This document shows positions 1 to 8,509 of a DNA stretch of 64,000 nucleotides, in pieces. The DNA lies in NCBI RefSeq assembly GCF_009363615.1, contig NZ_CP045388.1, positions 1 to 64,000 on the forward strand, given 5' to 3'. How positions within the stretch are numbered: the stretch's first letter is position 1; every line of letters begins with the position of its first letter. The notes below the pieces were generated by a model. That model had not been told where the DNA came from, ran no database searches, and saw nothing but the letters and a program-made list of their open reading frames with translations. A program made the position numbers and the translations under genes. The DNA is from Ruegeria sp. THAF33 (GTDB taxonomy: Bacteria > Pseudomonadota > Alphaproteobacteria > Rhodobacterales > Rhodobacteraceae).

Positions 1-642
1 CAGGCGGTGCACGTAGATCCCCGGCAGATGGATATGGTCGGGGTTGATCGAACCGCGCGGCACGATTTCCTCGACCTCGGCTACGCAGACCTTGCCGCAC
101 ATGGCGGCGGGCGGATTGAAGTTGCGCGCGGTCTTCCGGAAAATCAGGTTGCCTGTGTCATCGGCTTTCCACGCCTTGACGATCGACAGGTCGGCAAAAA
201 TGCCCTCTTCGAGGATGTACTCTTTGCCGTTGAACTCTTTGACTTCCTTGCCTTCGGCGATCTGGGTGCCAACACCTGTCTGGGTGTAGAATCCGGGGAT
301 GCCTGCCCCGCCAGCGCGCATGCGCTCGGCCAACGTGCCTTGCGGGTTAAATTCCAGCTCCAGTTCTCCGCTCAGATACTGGCGCATGAACTCGGCATTC
401 TCGCCGACGTAGGACGACATCATCTTCTTGATCTGGCGGGTGGCCAAGAGCTTGCCGAGGCCGAAGTCATCGACGCCCGCATTGTTCGAAGCGACGGTCA
501 GGTCCTTCACGCCGCTTGCCATAATGGCGTCGATCAAAAGTTCCGGAATGCCACAGAGGCCAAAGCCTCCGGCCGCGACCAACATCCCGTCATGCAGGAG
601 GCCATCCAGAGCCTCGGCGGCTGTTTTGTATACCTTGTTCAT
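1..642 (-). CDS. 3-oxoacid CoA-transferase subunit A (SCOT/PcaI type), partial
   Basis: Alpha subunit of a class I CoA-transferase, which moves CoA from succinyl-CoA to a 3-oxo acid. The 214 visible codons begin [12 protein letters not shown] and include the GGFGLCGIP nucleotide-loop region, [10 protein letters not shown] and [11 protein letters not shown]. The gene runs off the left edge near [10 protein letters not shown], so only about 20 residues should be missing. The start ATG overlaps the stop of the upstream gene (ATGA), so it is the distal gene of the pcaD-side operon. The sequence looks more like acetoacetate:succinyl-CoA transferase (ScoA) than like short, divergent PcaI proteins, but the two cannot be separated by eye. 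In a benzoate cluster either use, 3-oxoadipate or acetoacetate, is possible. The beta subunit should lie just outside the window. Confidence 0.9.
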   Translation of the reverse strand, partial: MNKVYKTAAEALDGLLHDGMLVAAGGFGLCGIPELLIDAIMASGVKDLTVASNNAGVDDFGLGKLLATRQIKKMMSSYVGENAEFMRQYLSGELELEFNPQGTLAERMRAGGAGIPGFYTQTGVGTQIAEGKEVKEFNGKEYILEEGIFADLSIVKAWKADDTGNLIFRKTARNFNPPAAMCGKVCVAEVEEIVPRGSINPDHIHLPGIYVHRL

Positions 643-1499
643 GATGCGCGTCCTTTTGAGGCATTCGCAGACAAGCGCAGTCCAAGAATGCGGCGCGCCT
701 CTTGCCACGTTGCCACCGAGCGATCGTTTCTTTCACAAATCTCAACAGCCCGGCGCACCAAGGCTGCGTTGCTGGGAGCGAGCGTGTCGCGATCAAGTCG
801 AACGTTGTCTTCCAGACCGGTGCGGGCATGACCCCCCGCAGCGATAGCCCATTCGTTCAGTTTGAGCTGGTTGGCACCAATGCCCGCGGCGCACCATGGA
901 GCGTCTTCACCGAAGAGGCGGCGCACGGTGTGGATGTAGTAGTCGAACACATCACGATCGACCGGCATCGCGTTTTTCACGCCCATCACGAACTGGATGT
1001 AAGGCGTGCCCACAAGCTGACCTTTGTCAGCCATGTCCTTGGCTTTCAGGATATGGCTCAGGTCGAAGGCTTCGATCTCCGGTTTGACGCTGTAGGTCAG
1101 CATTTCGCTGGCCAGCCAGTCCACCAGATCAGGCGGGTTTTCGTAAACACGTGTCGGGAAATTGTTCGATCCGACGGACAGCGAGGCCATGTCGGGCGAA
1201 AGCGGCAACATCCCGCCACGCGTCTGACCCGCGCCTGATCGCCCTCCGGTCGAGAACTGGATGATCATGCCGGGGCAGTGTTTCTCGATCCCTTCTTTCA
1301 GCGCGGCGAACTTCTCAGGGTCTGAAGACGGAGATTCATCATCGTTGCGCACATGGGCGTGCACGATGGTGGCCCCGGCCTCAAAAGCCTCGTGTGTGGA
1401 ATCTACTTGTTCCGACACACTGATCGGGACAGCCGGATTGTTGGCTTTTGTGGGCAGGCTGCCCGTGATCGCCACACAGATAATGCAGGGATTGGTCAT
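639..1499 (-). CDS. Beta-keto acid cleavage enzyme (BKACE, DUF849)
   Basis: 286-aa TIM-barrel enzyme of the DUF849/BKACE family. These zinc enzymes react a beta-keto acid with acetyl-CoA to give acetoacetate plus a CoA thioester. Family hallmarks are visible: the metal-binding HAH near residue 48 (TIVHAHVRN), the QFSTGG strand and GLEDNVRL near residue 230, which carries the catalytic/metal Glu. It overlaps the genes on both sides by ATGA junctions, so translation is probably coupled. Placed between 3-oxoadipate enol-lactone hydrolase and a SCOT-like transferase, its likely substrate is 3-oxoadipate, giving succinyl-CoA and acetoacetate. That is an inference; the family assignment is firm. 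Confidence 0.9.
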   Translation of the reverse strand: MTNPCIICVAITGSLPTKANNPAVPISVSEQVDSTHEAFEAGATIVHAHVRNDDESPSSDPEKFAALKEGIEKHCPGMIIQFSTGGRSGAGQTRGGMLPLSPDMASLSVGSNNFPTRVYENPPDLVDWLASEMLTYSVKPEIEAFDLSHILKAKDMADKGQLVGTPYIQFVMGVKNAMPVDRDVFDYYIHTVRRLFGEDAPWCAAGIGANQLKLNEWAIAAGGHARTGLEDNVRLDRDTLAPSNAALVRRAVEICERNDRSVATWQEARRILGLRLSANASKGRAS

Positions 1500-1702
1500 G
1501 GGTGTACTTCTCCGTTGGATGCGACCGGACGGGTGCCAGCATGTGCGGGTTCAGGTTTCAGAAAGGAACGGTCGAAAAGTGCCGGACGCTTGCGCAATGC
1601 CTCGGTGGCCTTTCGCTCGTCATCGGTGAAGAACATCCAGTCTGCGTCGGCTTTTTCATGTTTCTTGCATCCGGGACACGGGGTTTTCGCGTTCGTGCAC
1701 AT
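1496..1702 (-). CDS. Small CPGC-motif protein of unknown function
   Basis: 68-aa protein starting MCTNAKTPCPGCKKHEK. It is cysteine-rich only at the N terminus, with a CPGC pair that could bind a metal or be redox active; the C-terminal half is probably disordered. I do not recognise the family. It is very likely real: a strong Shine-Dalgarno (AGGAGGAGGAG complement, about 1706-1714) sits 4-6 nt before the ATG. Its stop also overlaps the BKACE start by ATGA, so it is embedded in the pcaD-BKACE-CoA-transferase operon. Confidence 0.65.
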   Translation of the reverse strand: MCTNAKTPCPGCKKHEKADADWMFFTDDERKATEALRKRPALFDRSFLKPEPAHAGTRPVASNGEVHP

Positions 1703-1731
1703 GACTCCTCCTCCTGCGCAGGGGTTATCGG

Positions 1732-2589
1732 TCAGGTAGTTTTCGCCGCCGGGCTTGGCATCTTTTCCAGTGCGTCCACGAAGAACGGGCGGAAGCCCTC
1801 AGGGTGTTCGCTCATCGGAAAGTGGCCCAGTTCATCCATGACGGCCAAAGTGGCGCCAGGAATGGCGTTGGCGGTTCGCTCGGCATCCTCGGGCGTGCAG
1901 GTCAAATCATAGGCGCCTACGATGATGTGCACCGGCGTCTTTGCAGTATCGATCGTTGGCAAGCGCGGGATCAGGCTGTCATCCTTGGTGTAAAAGCTCA
2001 GATCGCCGCGGAAAACGCCCGGACCGCTTTGCATGAACATCCAAAGCGTGTTCCAGCGTTCGGAGTTGGGCGCAAAGGGTGAGATGTTGGCGGATACGAG
2101 AGCAGCACCCATCTCGCCGCCATGGGCATCGGGTCTGTGGAACCAGTCGATGTCGTACCAGGCAGGCTGAAAATCCGACGCTTCGATCGCAATGAAGCCG
2201 CTAAATTTTTCCGGGTGAAGCGCCGCGATTTGGAGGGCAATGCGCCCGCCCATCGAGCAGCCAGCAAGGACTGGGCGATCAAGGCCCAGACAGTCGACGA
2301 CGGCCAGAACGGTTTCGATGTAGGCTTCTGTCGTCAGGAGGTATTCCTGTGTCTCGAAGCCTTCTGGCGGCAGCGATTTGCCGTGCCACGGCATGTCGAA
2401 GGCGATCAGGCGGTACGATGCGGTGATCTCGGCGTCATTCATCAGGTGACGCCACTGGCGGGTATCGGCGCCTGCGGTGTGCAGGCAGATGACCGGACGC
2501 CCTTGCCCCGCCTCTTCGAAATAGATACGGCGCGGGGCACCGCTCATGGTGGCAGTTACATAGCGACCGGTGATCGGTTCGATGCTCAT
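1732..2589 (-). CDS. pcaD: 3-oxoadipate enol-lactonase (alpha/beta hydrolase)
   Basis: 285-aa alpha/beta hydrolase that would hydrolyse 3-oxoadipate enol-lactone to 3-oxoadipate. The oxyanion region CLHTAGADTRQW, the nucleophile elbow GCSMGG (Ser near residue 112), the acid region GAYDLTC and the catalytic His in ELGHFPMSEHP are all visible and spaced as in PcaD-like hydrolases. It is followed by the CPGC gene and BKACE, and preceded by a 147-aa gene with an ATGA overlap. Substrate assignment rests on the catA/catB/ben neighbourhood; alpha/beta hydrolases are hard to assign by sequence alone. Confidence 0.75.
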   Translation of the reverse strand: MSIEPITGRYVTATMSGAPRRIYFEEAGQGRPVICLHTAGADTRQWRHLMNDAEITASYRLIAFDMPWHGKSLPPEGFETQEYLLTTEAYIETVLAVVDCLGLDRPVLAGCSMGGRIALQIAALHPEKFSGFIAIEASDFQPAWYDIDWFHRPDAHGGEMGAALVSANISPFAPNSERWNTLWMFMQSGPGVFRGDLSFYTKDDSLIPRLPTIDTAKTPVHIIVGAYDLTCTPEDAERTANAIPGATLAVMDELGHFPMSEHPEGFRPFFVDALEKMPSPAAKTT

Positions 2590-3029
2590 GCTACCAACTC
2601 CTCTTTTGCACGGGCGAGAGTCAGCACTTCCTTGAAGAAGCGCAGGTTTTTGACGAGGTTCAGAATGTCGCCATCGACCCGACCGCGACCGATCTTCACC
2701 AGTCCAAAGATGTCATGGAAGCCGGGTTCGGGGCGCGCTTGCCAGAATTTGGTAAGAGCCTCGGAGTCGGTCCGCAATGCAAAGCGCCAAGGCGTCTTGC
2801 GGCTTGGGCCCTCTACGACCGATACGATGTGCCCCTTGTCGAAAGTCAGGTAAAATTCGTCACCGCCCACCTCGATGAGCACGGTTTCGGAAAACAGCCG
2901 GCCGAGGCGCAGCAAATGCGGCGTTACCTCAAGGCGTGTTTGTATGTGCGTGAAGGTGTCGATCACCTTGGCCTCCCATGCGTTAATAAGTTGAGCAAAA
3001 GCTGCCACGATCGCGAACCCGTCGGCCAT
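2586..3029 (-). CDS. Conserved small protein, possibly SCP2-like, first gene of pcaD operon
   Basis: 147-aa protein of unclear family, taken from ATG 3029 (MADGFAIV). A longer GTG start at 3080 is possible but would read through one of two palindromic operator sites (3038-3055), so the shorter start is preferred. The middle (FYLTFDKGHIVSVVEG) and the end (FGLVKIGRGRVDGD, then LVKNLRFFKE) resemble a sterol-carrier/SCP2 fold, but that is weak. It overlaps pcaD by ATGA. It sits where catC might be expected but has neither the length (about 92-96 aa) nor the sequence character of muconolactone isomerase. A non-homologous isomerase role is open but unsupported. Confidence 0.6.
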   Translation of the reverse strand: MADGFAIVAAFAQLINAWEAKVIDTFTHIQTRLEVTPHLLRLGRLFSETVLIEVGGDEFYLTFDKGHIVSVVEGPSRKTPWRFALRTDSEALTKFWQARPEPGFHDIFGLVKIGRGRVDGDILNLVKNLRFFKEVLTLARAKEELVA

Positions 3030-3037
3030 ACCGGCAA

Positions 3038-3055
3038 GGGTATGGGTCAATACTC
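3038..3055. promoter_or_regulatory. Dyad operator site 1 (GGGTAT-N6-ATACTC)
   Basis: Interrupted palindrome with core GTAT-N6-ATAC at 3040-3053, lying just upstream of the preferred start (3029) of the pcaD operon and in the spacer divergent from catA. The same core occurs at 3108-3121 and, with one mismatch, upstream of catB. It is probably the binding site of the aromatic regulator, for which the LysR protein at 4208-5110 is the nearest candidate. Confidence 0.55.
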
Positions 3056-3105
3056 TACCTTGAGGTCTTTGGAAAAACACCGGTTCACAGGACTCGGGTT
3101 ACCGT

Positions 3106-3123
3106 CGGTATCAAGCAATACCG
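3106..3123. promoter_or_regulatory. Dyad operator site 2 (CGGTAT-N6-ATACCG)
   Basis: Perfect 6+6 bp inverted repeat with a 6-nt spacer (CGGTATcaagcaATACCG), centred 68 bp from site 1 and about 109 bp before the catA start. The matching dyads and their divergent-promoter position suggest cooperative binding of one dimeric regulator that controls catA and the pcaD operon together. Confidence 0.6.
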
Positions 3124-3231
3124 TTGTGGGCATTGGGGAAATCTGCGGACTCGGCAAAGTCTGTATTGCGACGAGAGGCAGTCAAGCAACTCGTAACCGG
3201 ATCTACAGATTGCCAGGAGGAGGAACTACCC

Positions 3232-4107
3232 ATGGGCATCGTCAACCAACACAACATCACCGACGTCGTGATCGCGAGCCTCGGTAAGCATGGAGACATC
3301 ACCGACCGCCAGCGCGAACTCGCGACTGGCCTGGTCAAACACCTGCACGCATTCATCAAGGACGTGAAACTGCAGCATAACGAATTCCTGTTCGTCTGCG
3401 ACTACCTCGCCCGCGCTGGTAAGCTCTGCAATGACAACCGGCAGGAGTTCATCCTTCTGGGCGACATCCTTGGCGTCGAGGTTCTGGTCGACATGATGAC
3501 CAATCCCGTCGAAGGCAACGAAAGCGAATCCACCGTTCTGGGCCCGTTCTACCGCGAGAACCCGCCGGTTCTGCCCAAGGGCGGTTCGACAATCCAGAAG
3601 CACTTTGACAACGAAGAAACCGCGTACTTCGAGGGCTACATCAAGGATGAAAACGGCAACGGCATCGCCGGTGTGACGCTCGACGTCTGGGAAGACGCGC
3701 CGAACGGCGTCTACGAAAATCTCGACCCCGACCAGCCCGAATACAACCTGCGCGGACGGTTCGAGACCGATGAAAACGGCCATTACGCTTTTGTCGCCGT
3801 GCGCCCCGTCCCCTACCCGATCCCGGACGATGAAACCGCCGGTGAGCTGCTGCGCTTCATGGGCCACCACCCGAACCGCCCGGGCCACATGCACTTCATC
3901 ATCTCGAAGGATGGCTACCGTCCGCTGATCAGCCAAATCTACGACGCCGACAGCGCATGGCTCGAAGAGGACAGCGTCTTTGCGGTCAAGGAAAGCCTGA
4001 TCGGCAAGTTCAAACCGGCTGCCGCCGACCTGGGCACCGACCTGCACTTCGAGTTCGATTTCGTCCTCAAGACGGCCGCCAACGGAAAGGCGACCGCCGC
4101 CGAGTAA
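3232..4107 (+). CDS. catA: Catechol 1,2-dioxygenase (intradiol ring cleavage)
   Basis: 291-aa non-haem Fe(III) intradiol dioxygenase converting catechol to cis,cis-muconate. An all-helical N-terminal dimerisation domain leads into VLGPFYRENPP and a beta-sandwich catalytic domain. The four expected iron ligands can be placed: Tyr in NGVYENL, Tyr in PVPYPIP, and the two His in RPGHMHF. The start at 3232 follows a strong AGGAGGAGG ribosome site; an in-frame upstream extension to 3124 lacks one and crosses the promoter. Members of this subgroup also act on hydroxyquinol, so substrate is inferred from the benABCD/catB context. A terminator follows directly. Confidence 0.88.
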   Translation: MGIVNQHNITDVVIASLGKHGDITDRQRELATGLVKHLHAFIKDVKLQHNEFLFVCDYLARAGKLCNDNRQEFILLGDILGVEVLVDMMTNPVEGNESESTVLGPFYRENPPVLPKGGSTIQKHFDNEETAYFEGYIKDENGNGIAGVTLDVWEDAPNGVYENLDPDQPEYNLRGRFETDENGHYAFVAVRPVPYPIPDDETAGELLRFMGHHPNRPGHMHFIISKDGYRPLISQIYDADSAWLEEDSVFAVKESLIGKFKPAAADLGTDLHFEFDFVLKTAANGKATAAE

Positions 4108-4129
4108 TCCCCGATACCTCCCTGAAGAC

Positions 4130-4161
4130 TGGCCCCCGCAAGACGGGGGCCTTTTTTTTTT
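4130..4161 (+). terminator. Intrinsic terminator after catA
   Basis: Perfect 8-bp stem GGCCCCCG/CGGGGGCC (4131-4138 and 4144-4151) with a 5-nt loop, followed by an uninterrupted T-run. It separates catA from the LysR gene, which therefore needs its own promoter in 4162-4207. Confidence 0.9.
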
Positions 4162-4207
4162 CGTTTAGAGGTATAGAATATCGTAAGTTCTTGGGAGGAC
4201 GGCGAAA

Positions 4208-5110
4208 ATGAATTTCAAACAGCTGACCTATTTCATTGCAGTGGCAGAGGAGCTGCATTTCGGGCGCGCCGCAGAACGCCTCGATATGGCGCAACCCCCG
4301 CTCAGCCGTCAGATCAAGCAGCTCGAGGAAGACCTCGGCGCAATCCTGTTCAACAGGGGCCGGAGCACGATCACCCTGACACAAGCAGGTGAGCGGTTGC
4401 TGAAGCGCGGCAAGACAATCCTCGCAGAGCTTGAAGACACGCAACTGGAAGTGCGTCGGCTGGGACAAGGGGCGGAAGGACGACTCAGGATTGGGTTCGT
4501 CGGCTCTGCCACATACGGAATTCTGCCAAACATCATCAGATCGTATCGGGCGAATTACCCGGACGTGAACCTAAGTCTGATCCCGATGAACAACGCCGAA
4601 CTGCACCGGTCCCTGGTGTCACGGGAACTGGACGTTGTATTTGCGCGCCCAACCCTGAAGGATCCCGAGTTCCTGTCAAAGCATTTGGTTGAAGAAAAGC
4701 TGATCCTCGCCTTACCTGACATCGTCGATACGGGAACTCGGACAGTGGCCAAGCTCGAACGGCTGATGACCCACCATTTGATCCTCTATCCCGAACGCCC
4801 CAGGCCCAGCTATGCCGACATGGTTCTCAAGGCGGTTGAGGATGCGGGATTCGAGGCGCCCCTGCGCATCTGGTGTATGGATCTGCAAACCGCCCTCAGT
4901 CTTGTTGCGGTCGGTGAAGGCGTGTGCATTGTCCCAGAATCCGTCGCCAATGCGCCGCGCAAGGGTATGAAGTTTCTCAATATCGAACCCGAGATCGCGC
5001 GAACTGAACTCTCGGTCAATTACCGCCTCGATGAACAGGGCGTTCACGTCAAGAATTTCGTTAACATCGCGCAGAAAGTCGCGCGAAAGAGCCCTGTCAA
5101 AAAGGGGTGA
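4208..5110 (+). CDS. LysR-family regulator (CatR/BenM-like)
   Basis: 300-aa LysR-type regulator. The N-terminal winged HTH (MNFKQLTYFIAVAEELHFGRAAERL, then PPLSRQIKQLEEDLG) is followed by a linker helix and a periplasmic-binding-protein-like effector domain (RLRIGFVGSATYGILPNI). In this location the effector is probably cis,cis-muconate and/or benzoate, as in CatM and BenM. It has its own ribosome site (GGGAGGA) and lies behind the catA terminator, convergent with livF. The GTAT-N6-ATAC dyads near catA and catB are candidate binding sites. Confidence 0.85.
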   Translation: MNFKQLTYFIAVAEELHFGRAAERLDMAQPPLSRQIKQLEEDLGAILFNRGRSTITLTQAGERLLKRGKTILAELEDTQLEVRRLGQGAEGRLRIGFVGSATYGILPNIIRSYRANYPDVNLSLIPMNNAELHRSLVSRELDVVFARPTLKDPEFLSKHLVEEKLILALPDIVDTGTRTVAKLERLMTHHLILYPERPRPSYADMVLKAVEDAGFEAPLRIWCMDLQTALSLVAVGEGVCIVPESVANAPRKGMKFLNIEPEIARTELSVNYRLDEQGVHVKNFVNIAQKVARKSPVKKG

Positions 5111-5143
5111 AGGTGCAAAGCGCGTTGGCCCTGCACGCAGATT

Positions 5144-5834
<691 letters not shown>

Positions 5835-5842
<8 letters not shown>

Positions 5843-6578
5843 CTTCCCAGCTCCCCAGATAGATTTCCTTGAGCAGGCTCGACCCGCGTGCCTCTTCGGG
5901 CAGACCATCAAAGACCACTTCGCCGTAGTTCAGCACCGTGATCGTGTTGGCCACGTCAAACGCAAGGTCCATGTCATGCTCGATGATCAGCATGGTCAGG
6001 TCGCGGGGCAGGCCCGCCAGCAGGTCGTGAAAGCCTTTCGACATTTCCGGCCCGACGCCGCTGGTCGGTTCGTCCATCAGCAGAACCAGCGGCCGCGTGG
6101 CCAGCGCCACACCGACTTCAAGCTGGCGACGCACGCCATAGCTGATCTCGGACACTTTCGCGTGGATGAAAGGCATCAGGTTCACCTGGCTTGCCACCTC
6201 CTCCACGATCTCACGGACTTCGGGTTTTGCCAGGCTGTCCGACCAAAGCTGCGTCGCATTGCCGGTGTGGACTGCCGCCGCAAGCCCAAGGTTTTCCTCG
6301 ACCGTCAGACCATCGAACAACGTGTTCTTCTGGTAGCTCCGCGAAAGCCCACGACGGGCGCGTTTGGCAACGGGAAGTGCTGTGACATCTTCACCGGCGA
6401 GATGCACCGATCCGCTGTCTGGGGTCAGCTCGCCGACAAGCTGGTTGAAGAGCGTCGTCTTGCCCGCCCCGTTCGGCCCCAAGATCACCCGGCGCTCGCC
6501 ACGTTCCAGCTTTAGCGACACATCGCGCGTGACGTGAACGGCGCCAAAACTTTTGTCCAGATTACGTGTCTCAAGCAT
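5835..6578 (-). CDS. livG: Branched-chain-type ABC importer ATPase LivG
   Basis: 247-aa ABC ATPase partner of LivF. Walker A GPNGAGKTTLF, the Q-loop region SRSYQKNTLFDGLTVEENL, a degenerate signature (ISYGVRRQLEVG rather than LSGG) and Walker B LVLLMDEPTSGVGPE are visible. It overlaps livM by 8 nt and livF by 8 nt, so the three are translationally coupled. Length and the long insertion before the signature fit LivG rather than LivF. Confidence 0.9.
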
Positions 6579-7575
6579 CGGTCAACACCTCCTCAGGCTC
6601 CTGTTTGCGGGTCGCATCGGCGAGACGGCGGTCGAATACGCCGCCCCAGCGGGCCTCGATCCAGCCGAAGATGCCATTGGCGCGGCTCATCACGACGGCG
6701 ATCAGGATGACACCGACAACGAGGTGCCAATAGGTCGTGACCGAGCTCAGTTCATGTTTCAGGACAACAAAGGCGGCTGCTCCGATCACCGGTCCGACAA
6801 GCGTTCCAAGACCACCAAGGATCACCACAACCAGTGCTTCGCCCGAGACCGTCCAGCTGAGCAGACCCGGGGAGATGTACATGATGTGTTGTGCGGCTAG
6901 CGCACCGGCGAGGCCTGCGATCATGCCGGACAGTCCGAACACATCGGCCTTTACACGCCAGACCGTCAGGCCAAGCGCGCGCATCCGCTGCTCATTGTGC
7001 ATGACACCGGTGAGCGAGCGGCCAAGACCGGATCGGAGGATCAGTACAGAAGCACCGTAGACCGCCCCGAGAGTGGCCAGACAGAAGAGAGCAAAGCTGC
7101 GACTGTTGTTCAGATCGACGCCAATCAAGCTCAAGTCCAGCCGGGATATGCCGCCCAACCCATCGTCGCCGCCAAAGAGCGGCGCCTCGAATACGTAGGA
7201 ATAGGCCAATTGCCCGAAAGCGAGTGTCGCCATGATGAAATAGATACCATGGCTGCGCGACCCGATGGCGCCGATGACCCAGGCAGCCGCGCCGGTCAGC
7301 GCGATACTGCCCGCCATGGCAACGGGCAGTGCGATCCCCGCCTTGGTCGACAGGACTGCGTAGGCATAGGCCCCGACCCCCATCAGAGCGCCATGGCAGA
7401 GCGAGACCATGCCACCGAAGCCCGCAACGATGTCGAGCGCCAGAACCAGCATGGCAAGGATCAGGATCTCTGTCAGGATCTCCAGACCGAAATATTCAGC
7501 CGTGAAAGCCTGAAAGAGGGCACCGGCTGCGAGCAGGACCAGAGCGGTGTAACGAAGAGTGTTGTGGCGAAACAT
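6571..7575 (-). CDS. livM: Branched-chain-type ABC importer permease LivM
   Basis: 334-aa inner-membrane permease with about nine hydrophobic segments. The conserved cytoplasmic coupling segment of the LivM family is readable (NEQRMRALGLTVWRVKADVFGLSG), as is GGLGTLVGPVIGA. The C-terminal cytoplasmic tail ends in EPEEVLTDA. It begins 4 nt after livH ends and pairs with LivH to form the transmembrane channel. Confidence 0.9.
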   Translation of the reverse strand: MFRHNTLRYTALVLLAAGALFQAFTAEYFGLEILTEILILAMLVLALDIVAGFGGMVSLCHGALMGVGAYAYAVLSTKAGIALPVAMAGSIALTGAAAWVIGAIGSRSHGIYFIMATLAFGQLAYSYVFEAPLFGGDDGLGGISRLDLSLIGVDLNNSRSFALFCLATLGAVYGASVLILRSGLGRSLTGVMHNEQRMRALGLTVWRVKADVFGLSGMIAGLAGALAAQHIMYISPGLLSWTVSGEALVVVILGGLGTLVGPVIGAAAFVVLKHELSSVTTYWHLVVGVILIAVVMSRANGIFGWIEARWGGVFDRRLADATRKQEPEEVLTDA

Positions 7576-7579
7576 CGTC

Positions 7580-8449
7580 TTATCCTTTCGCTGGAAAGAG
7601 GCCCTCTGGCTTGATCACAAGGACCGCAGCCAAAAGCGCGTAGATGAGAACAGAGGCCAGTTGCGGGGCCAGAACCGCACCGAAAGTCTGCACAAAGCCA
7701 TAGATCAGTGATCCGGCGATGGCGCCCTTGAGGGAGCCGAGACCACCGATCACGATCACGATCAGAGTCGGGATCAGGATCTGCAGACCCATGTCGGGCG
7801 TCACACTGAGAAGCGGTGCCGCGACGGCCCCGGCCAGGCCCGCAAGGGCACAGCCCAGACAGAAGACGATGAAGAACAGCCGTTCCACATTGATGCCCAG
7901 ACAGGCCGCCATGGCATCGTTATCGACACCGGCACGGATCATTGCGCCGATCTGGGTGTGGCTGAGCACGAAGGCCAGTGCGCCGAAGATGGCGAGACCC
8001 AGAACGATGATGAACAACCGGTAGGTCGGATACTCGACACCAAGGAAGGTCAGACGACCGCCAAGCAGCGTGGGTACGTCGATGGCGAGAGCCAGATCTC
8101 CCCAGAAGATGCGAGTCAGATCGAGCAGGACAAAGATCAGCCCGAAGGTGACGAGAACCTGTGCCATGGGCCCCGATTTCCGCATGCGCTTTATGAGGCC
8201 GGAATAGAGGAGGATCCCCACCCCGGCGACCGCCACGGGCGCCAGAAAGAACCCCATCCAGTAGCCGCCCACGGCAGCCAGCGAGGCAGCGAAATACGCG
8301 CCAAGAGCATAAAGCGAGCCATGCGCGAGGTTCACGAAGTGCATCAGCCCGAAGATGACCGTCAGGCCGATGGAAAGAAGAAACAGAAGCATGGACAATT
8401 GCAGGGCGTTGAGCGCCTGAAGGGTCCAGAATCCAAGATCATGTGCCAT
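7580..8449 (-). CDS. livH: Branched-chain-type ABC importer permease LivH
   Basis: 289-aa membrane permease with eight or so hydrophobic helices. The LivH hallmarks GLMHFVNLAHGSLYALGAY, GVDNDAMAACLGIN and GGLGSLKGAIAGSLI are visible. It is separated from livJ by a strong hairpin at 8475-8502, which may let the binding-protein message outlast the membrane genes. Confidence 0.9.
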   Translation of the reverse strand: MAHDLGFWTLQALNALQLSMLLFLLSIGLTVIFGLMHFVNLAHGSLYALGAYFAASLAAVGGYWMGFFLAPVAVAGVGILLYSGLIKRMRKSGPMAQVLVTFGLIFVLLDLTRIFWGDLALAIDVPTLLGGRLTFLGVEYPTYRLFIIVLGLAIFGALAFVLSHTQIGAMIRAGVDNDAMAACLGINVERLFFIVFCLGCALAGLAGAVAAPLLSVTPDMGLQILIPTLIVIVIGGLGSLKGAIAGSLIYGFVQTFGAVLAPQLASVLIYALLAAVLVIKPEGLFPAKG

Positions 8450-8474
8450 GAGCTAAGTCCTCCTCGGACGTTAT

Positions 8475-8502
8475 GTCCCGGCCGCAGGCGAGCGGCCGGG
8501 AC
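8475..8502 (-). other. Intercistronic hairpin between livJ and livH
   Basis: Perfect 10-bp stem GTCCCGGCCG/CGGCCGGGAC with an 8-nt loop and no T-run. Such structures after a binding-protein gene commonly stabilise its message and lower expression of the permease genes; here that role is inferred from position. Confidence 0.7.
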
Positions 8503-8509
8503 AGATTGG

